A stretch of DNA of 64,000 nt from Lipingzhangella_A rawalii (lineage in GTDB: Bacteria; Actinomycetota; Actinomycetes; Streptosporangiales; Streptosporangiaceae), in NCBI RefSeq assembly GCF_031628175.1, contig NZ_JAVLVT010000001.1:310001-374000 (forward strand), written 5' to 3'. Under the pieces are notes generated by a model. That model saw only the letters and a program-made list of their open reading frames with translations. It had not been told where the DNA came from and did not search any database. This document shows, piece by piece, positions 60,412 to 64,000 of the stretch. Position 1 is the stretch's first letter. Each line of letters starts with the position of its first letter. The translations under genes and the position numbers were made by a program.

Positions 60412-62628
60412 ATGCGCATCCTGCTCGTGGACAACCACGACTCCTACACGTACAACCTGTTCCAGCTCTTGGCCTCGGTGGCCGCAACCCCACCGACGGT
60501 CGTGACCAACGACGACGCGGCCTGGTCGCACCTGGACCTCCACAGTTTCGACGCGGCCGTGGTCTCGCCCGGTCCCGGCCGTCCCCAGCACCCCCGCGAC
60601 ATCGGACACGGCATCCGGATCCTCGACGACGCACAGTTGCCGGTCCTGGGGGTGTGTCTGGGCCATCAGCTTCTCGCGCACCACAGCGGCGCGGAGATCG
60701 CGCTGGCGCCCGCACCCCGCCATGGGCACCTCACCCGGGTCCGTCACGATGGCACCGGGCCGTTCGCCGAGCTCCCCCAGGGGTTCACGGCCGTGCGCTA
60801 TCATTCGCTGGCGGCCACCGAACCGCTCCCCGCCGACCTACGGGCCACCGCATGGGCCGAAGACGGGGTCCTGATGGGCCTCGCCCACCGCGAACTTCCC
60901 CGGTGGGGGGTGCAGTTCCACCCGGAGTCCATCGCCACCGAACACGGGCGCGATCTGGTCACCAACTTCCTCGCACTGGCCCGCAGGGCGGCGGGCTCGC
61001 CCCAGCGATCGGCCACCGCCACGAACCGCACCACGTCCAGTAGTTCGCCCCCGGCCCCGCACCGACCCCCGCGGGCCGACGCGTCTCCTCCGGCCCACAT
61101 CGAGCCGGAGGGAAACCTGCGACTGTCCGACGGGGATCGCGTGTGGTGGTCCACCCTTGACCGGGAGATCGACACCGAGGCGATTTTCCGCCGCTGCTAC
61201 GCGGCGGCCCCCTACGCGGTCTGGCTGGACAGTTCGCAGGCCGAAGCCGCCTCCCGTCCCCCATCCTCGGCGAACGCAGCCCCGGATCCGCACACGGACA
61301 CAGCCAGGTTCTCCTTCCTGGGAGCCCCGGATGGGCCACGGGCACAGGTACTGCACTATCGGGTCGCCTCCGGGGCCGTGGTGGTGACCGATGCCCACGG
61401 CACCGAGCACACCGAATCGGGAACGATCCTGGACGCGCTCCGGGGACGGGTGACGGGCCATCCTTCGCCGACCCCGTTTCCGTTCGACTTCGCGGGTGGC
61501 TACGTCGGCTACCTCGGTTACGAGGTCAAGGCAGACTGTGGATTCGGTTCCGTGCACAGGAGCGCCGCCGTTCCGGACGCGGTGTGGGTCCGTCTGGACC
61601 GGTTCGTTGTAGTCGACCATGTCGCCAGGCGCACCTACGTTGTGGCACGCGGCCGCGACACGACCACCGAGACCAGCGCATCCCGAACCTGGGTGCAGAC
61701 CATGGTGGCGGCCCTGGCCACCATCGAGCCCGCCGGAACGGCTGCCGACGTGCCCCCGCCACCGGAACCCGCTGCGGTGGAGCGCTGGCTTCCGCTCAGC
61801 CGTGGCGACTACCTCAGTCGGGTCAAGGAATGCCTGGGACACCTGGCTGCGGGCGAAAGCTACGAACTGTGCCTGACCACCCAGCTGCACGCTCCCGCTC
61901 CCGCGGACGAGCTGGATTTCTACCACCGGCTACGGTATGCCAACCCGGCTCCCTACGGGGCGCTGCTGCGGCTGGGGGAGCTCACGGTGCACAGTGCCTC
62001 CCCGGAGCGGTTCCTGCGCATTGACGACACCGGAACCGTGGACAGCAGACCGATCAAGGGGACCGCCCCACGACACCACGATCCCACCGACGACGCGCGG
62101 GCGGCCGCCGACCTGCGCACGGATCCAAAGACCCGCGCGGAGAACCTGATGATCGTGGATCTGCTGCGCAACGACCTGGGACGGGTGTGTGAGGTGGGTA
62201 CGGTGACCGTTCCACAGTTCATGTACACCCGCTCCTATGCCACGGTGCACCAGCTGATCTCCACCGTTCGGGGACAGCTCCGTTCCGACGCCGGCCCCCT
62301 GGACGCGATCGCGGCCTGTTTCCCGGGCGGATCCATGACCGGGGCCCCCAAGCGGCGCACCTGCGCGATTCTGGACGAGCTGGAAGACGAACCCCGCGGT
62401 GTGTACTCGGGGACGCTCGGCTACATCGGCTACGACGGCGGAACCGACCTCAGTATCGTGATCCGGACCGCGGTGCGGTCCCATGGAGAGTTGCGTATCG
62501 GTGCTGGTGGGGCCATCGTGCTGGACTCGGACCCGGATGCGGAGTATCGGGAGATGGTGACCAAGGCCGCGGTTCCCCTGCGTGCACACCGGGCGTTGGA
62601 CTCCCCGATCTCCGAGACGTCGGTGTGA
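60412..62628 (+). CDS. pabAB: Fused aminodeoxychorismate synthase (PabA-PabB)
   Basis: 738 residues. Residues 1-190 are a glutamine amidotransferase: ILLVDNHDSYTYNLFQLL, VCLGHQLLA with the nucleophile Cys, and FHPES with the His. After a Ser/Pro-rich linker, residues ~245-735 form the chorismate-binding part: DSRPIKGTAPRH, LMIVDLLRNDLGRVCEVGTV, FPGGSMTGAPKRRTCAILDELE and GYIGYDGGTDLSIVIRT. The Lys in PIKGT is typical of PabB rather than anthranilate synthase. It makes 4-amino-4-deoxychorismate for p-aminobenzoate and folate, or sometimes for a secondary product. The ATG follows GGGAGGG. Confidence 0.92.
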   Translation: MRILLVDNHDSYTYNLFQLLASVAATPPTVVTNDDAAWSHLDLHSFDAAVVSPGPGRPQHPRDIGHGIRILDDAQLPVLGVCLGHQLLAHHSGAEIALAPAPRHGHLTRVRHDGTGPFAELPQGFTAVRYHSLAATEPLPADLRATAWAEDGVLMGLAHRELPRWGVQFHPESIATEHGRDLVTNFLALARRAAGSPQRSATATNRTTSSSSPPAPHRPPRADASPPAHIEPEGNLRLSDGDRVWWSTLDREIDTEAIFRRCYAAAPYAVWLDSSQAEAASRPPSSANAAPDPHTDTARFSFLGAPDGPRAQVLHYRVASGAVVVTDAHGTEHTESGTILDALRGRVTGHPSPTPFPFDFAGGYVGYLGYEVKADCGFGSVHRSAAVPDAVWVRLDRFVVVDHVARRTYVVARGRDTTTETSASRTWVQTMVAALATIEPAGTAADVPPPPEPAAVERWLPLSRGDYLSRVKECLGHLAAGESYELCLTTQLHAPAPADELDFYHRLRYANPAPYGALLRLGELTVHSASPERFLRIDDTGTVDSRPIKGTAPRHHDPTDDARAAADLRTDPKTRAENLMIVDLLRNDLGRVCEVGTVTVPQFMYTRSYATVHQLISTVRGQLRSDAGPLDAIAACFPGGSMTGAPKRRTCAILDELEDEPRGVYSGTLGYIGYDGGTDLSIVIRTAVRSHGELRIGAGGAIVLDSDPDAEYREMVTKAAVPLRAHRALDSPISETSV

Positions 62629-62769
62629 ACGGGCTCACTGCCGCAGTGGCCGGGGACCGCTAGTCTGCTTGCGAGTCTTCACCGGACACTGGGGGTGTCG
62701 CGGTGCGCTACCCACGTCGCGTGCGGCCGGTCAGTGACCAGGTGGACCCAAGAGCGAACGGAGTACCCC

Positions 62770-63759
62770 GTGGAACAACAGCTCGACACCGCCCAGTGGT
62801 ACCGCACCTTCGCCGGCCACACCCGAGGCCACAGCCAGGACTACGAACGGCTGTGCTCCGCGATCGCCGACGACCAAACCATTCTCACCCTGCTCGCGGA
62901 GCTGCCACAGCCACGACGGCAACCGAATCTTCTGCTGGCCTCCGTCCGCTACCACCAGGGACCCGTCCATGACGTCCCCCGGTTCCGGGATTGGCTCGTG
63001 GAGCACTGGCCCCAGGTGCGCACCACGATGCTCCAGCGGCGCACCCAGACGAACGAGGTGGGGCGCTGCGCCACTCTGCTTCCGGTGCTCGCGGCCCTGC
63101 CGCAGCCCCTGGCACTGATCGAGGTCGGAGCCTCGGCGGGACTGTGCCTGTACCCGGACCGGTACTCCTACCGCTACCACGGCGACCTCCACACCGAACT
63201 GGGGCCGACGCACAGCCCGGTGGTGCTTGACTGCACCGTCGCGGGAAGGCCGCCACTGCCCGATTCCCCGCCGCGGGTGGCCTGGCGTGCCGGTATCGAT
63301 CTCAATCCCCTGGACGTCACCTCCCCCGACGACATCACCTGGCTCGAGTGTCTTGTGTGGCCGGGACAACCCGAACGGCTCCGGACCCTGAACGCCGCCG
63401 TCTCCGTGGCCCGGGCCCAGCCACCCACGCTGTGGTCGGGCGACCTTAACACCGGGATCCAGGACCTGCTCCGTCGCGTGCCCACAGGGGCCACCCCGGT
63501 GGTGATGCACACGGCGGTGCTCGCCTATCTGGACCGCGGCGCGCGGGAACGCTTCGCCACCACGATGCGCGAATTCGACGGGTACTGGATCTCCAACGAG
63601 TCACCGTCAGTGTTCCCCGAGATCAACGCGCATGCACCCGCCGCACCCACGGAGGCGGAAACGTTCCTGATGGCGGTCAACGGTACACCTGTCGCCTTCA
63701 CCGCCCCCCACGGTCAGCGTATGGACTGGTTCGCCGACCACCACCCGGCCGCCCTGTAG
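62770..63759 (+). CDS. DUF2332 family protein
   Basis: 329 residues. The family pattern includes WYRTFAGHTRGHSQDYERLCSAIADD, QPNLLLASVRYHQG, TNEVGRCATLLPVLAALPQPLALIEVGASAGLCLYPDRYSYRY, and a late segment with MHTAVLAYLDRGARERF. The central glycine motif resembles the S-adenosylmethionine loop of methyltransferases, but no function is established. GGAG lies six bases before the GTG. It follows pabAB by 141 bases. Confidence 0.85.
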   Translation: MEQQLDTAQWYRTFAGHTRGHSQDYERLCSAIADDQTILTLLAELPQPRRQPNLLLASVRYHQGPVHDVPRFRDWLVEHWPQVRTTMLQRRTQTNEVGRCATLLPVLAALPQPLALIEVGASAGLCLYPDRYSYRYHGDLHTELGPTHSPVVLDCTVAGRPPLPDSPPRVAWRAGIDLNPLDVTSPDDITWLECLVWPGQPERLRTLNAAVSVARAQPPTLWSGDLNTGIQDLLRRVPTGATPVVMHTAVLAYLDRGARERFATTMREFDGYWISNESPSVFPEINAHAPAAPTEAETFLMAVNGTPVAFTAPHGQRMDWFADHHPAAL

Positions 63760-63799
63760 ACACGACCTGTGCCGATGCCGGCCGGGAAGGACGACACGC

Positions 63800-64000
63800 G
63801 TGTACCAGCCGGCCCCACCGGCGTCCCCCGTGTCCGCCGGGCTGACCACCGTCGTGTTGCTGCCCCGCCGCGCCGATACCGAGCGCACGGACCTCGCCGT
63901 GGTTGACATCCCGTGCCACACAGCCGTGTCCCACCGGGAGCTGCTGGAGGTTCTGCGCTCCACGGGCCGTGTCAGCCCGGAGAAGCGGGAGCCCACCCGC
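63800..64000 (+). CDS. Unidentified protein (3' part outside window)
   Basis: 67 residues are visible. The GTG at 63800 has GGGAAGG nine bases upstream, so this is a real start. The sequence (TTVVLLPRRADTERTDLAVVDIPCHTAVSHRELLEVL) looks like the N-terminus of a soluble protein, but I do not recognise the family. Confidence 0.5.
   Translation, partial: MYQPAPPASPVSAGLTTVVLLPRRADTERTDLAVVDIPCHTAVSHRELLEVLRSTGRVSPEKREPTR

Overview
This is a chromosomal window from a high-GC actinobacterium. It carries the full Pup-proteasome locus (arc, dop, pup, prcB, prcA, pafA), a fused pafB-pafC, RbpA, Tat genes beside the proteasome genes, DUF397/XRE pairs and many leaderless start signals. The gene order and the DUF397 genes suggest a Streptosporangiales/Nocardiopsidaceae-type organism; that placement is an inference. 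I see no tRNA, rRNA, CRISPR array, integrase or transposase, so this looks like core chromosome with a few actinobacterial accessory loci.

Layout: 1-925 is the cut-off end of a NarL-type histidine kinase. 1-5.6 kb holds a RecB-like Fe-S nuclease, a site-2 protease with a CBS region, and an XRE regulator coupled to a SLOG-type protein with a divergent orphan gene. 5.7-18.8 kb is the proteasome block: trmI, arc, dop, pup, prcB, prcA, pafA, an FKBP lipoprotein, the pafBC fusion, a small membrane protein, tatA and tatC. ARC feeds pupylated proteins to PrcAB, Dop deamidates Pup and PafA ligates it. 18.9-24.7 kb has a lone DUF397 gene, a 740-base empty stretch, a HelY helicase, an MBL-fold hydrolase and an alpha/beta hydrolase. 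24.8-30.1 kb has a broken lipoprotein gene, a hydroxyacid dehydrogenase and an XRE-DUF397-DUF397 operon, with a divergent operon of two orphans and an HATPase.

30.3-41.4 kb: a GT4 glycosyltransferase, an acyl-CoA dehydrogenase behind a perfect 18-base palindrome, a carbohydrate-type ABC operon (ATPase, binding lipoprotein, two permeases) facing a second MsmK-type ATPase gene, then lnt. 41.4-53.2 kb: fxsA, rbpA, an MFS transporter, a glycerophosphodiesterase, alkB, an OsmC/Ohr protein, a GT2, aroQ, a DUF3516 helicase, a DUF952-DUF985 fusion and isochorismate synthase. 53.4-64 kb: an EamA transporter, a thioesterase-alcohol dehydrogenase pair, a cold-shock gene, a MarR-like regulator, a GNAT, bioB, a NUDIX protein, rraA, a fused pabAB, a DUF2332 protein and a cut-off last gene.

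The items most worth following up are the SLOG/XRE locus, the permease with an inserted SdrD-B-like domain, the shared TTCGATGATG element upstream of the two ABC transcription units, the operator upstream of the acyl-CoA dehydrogenase, the 15-16 bp hairpin upstream of lnt, and the twice-frameshifted lipoprotein gene.
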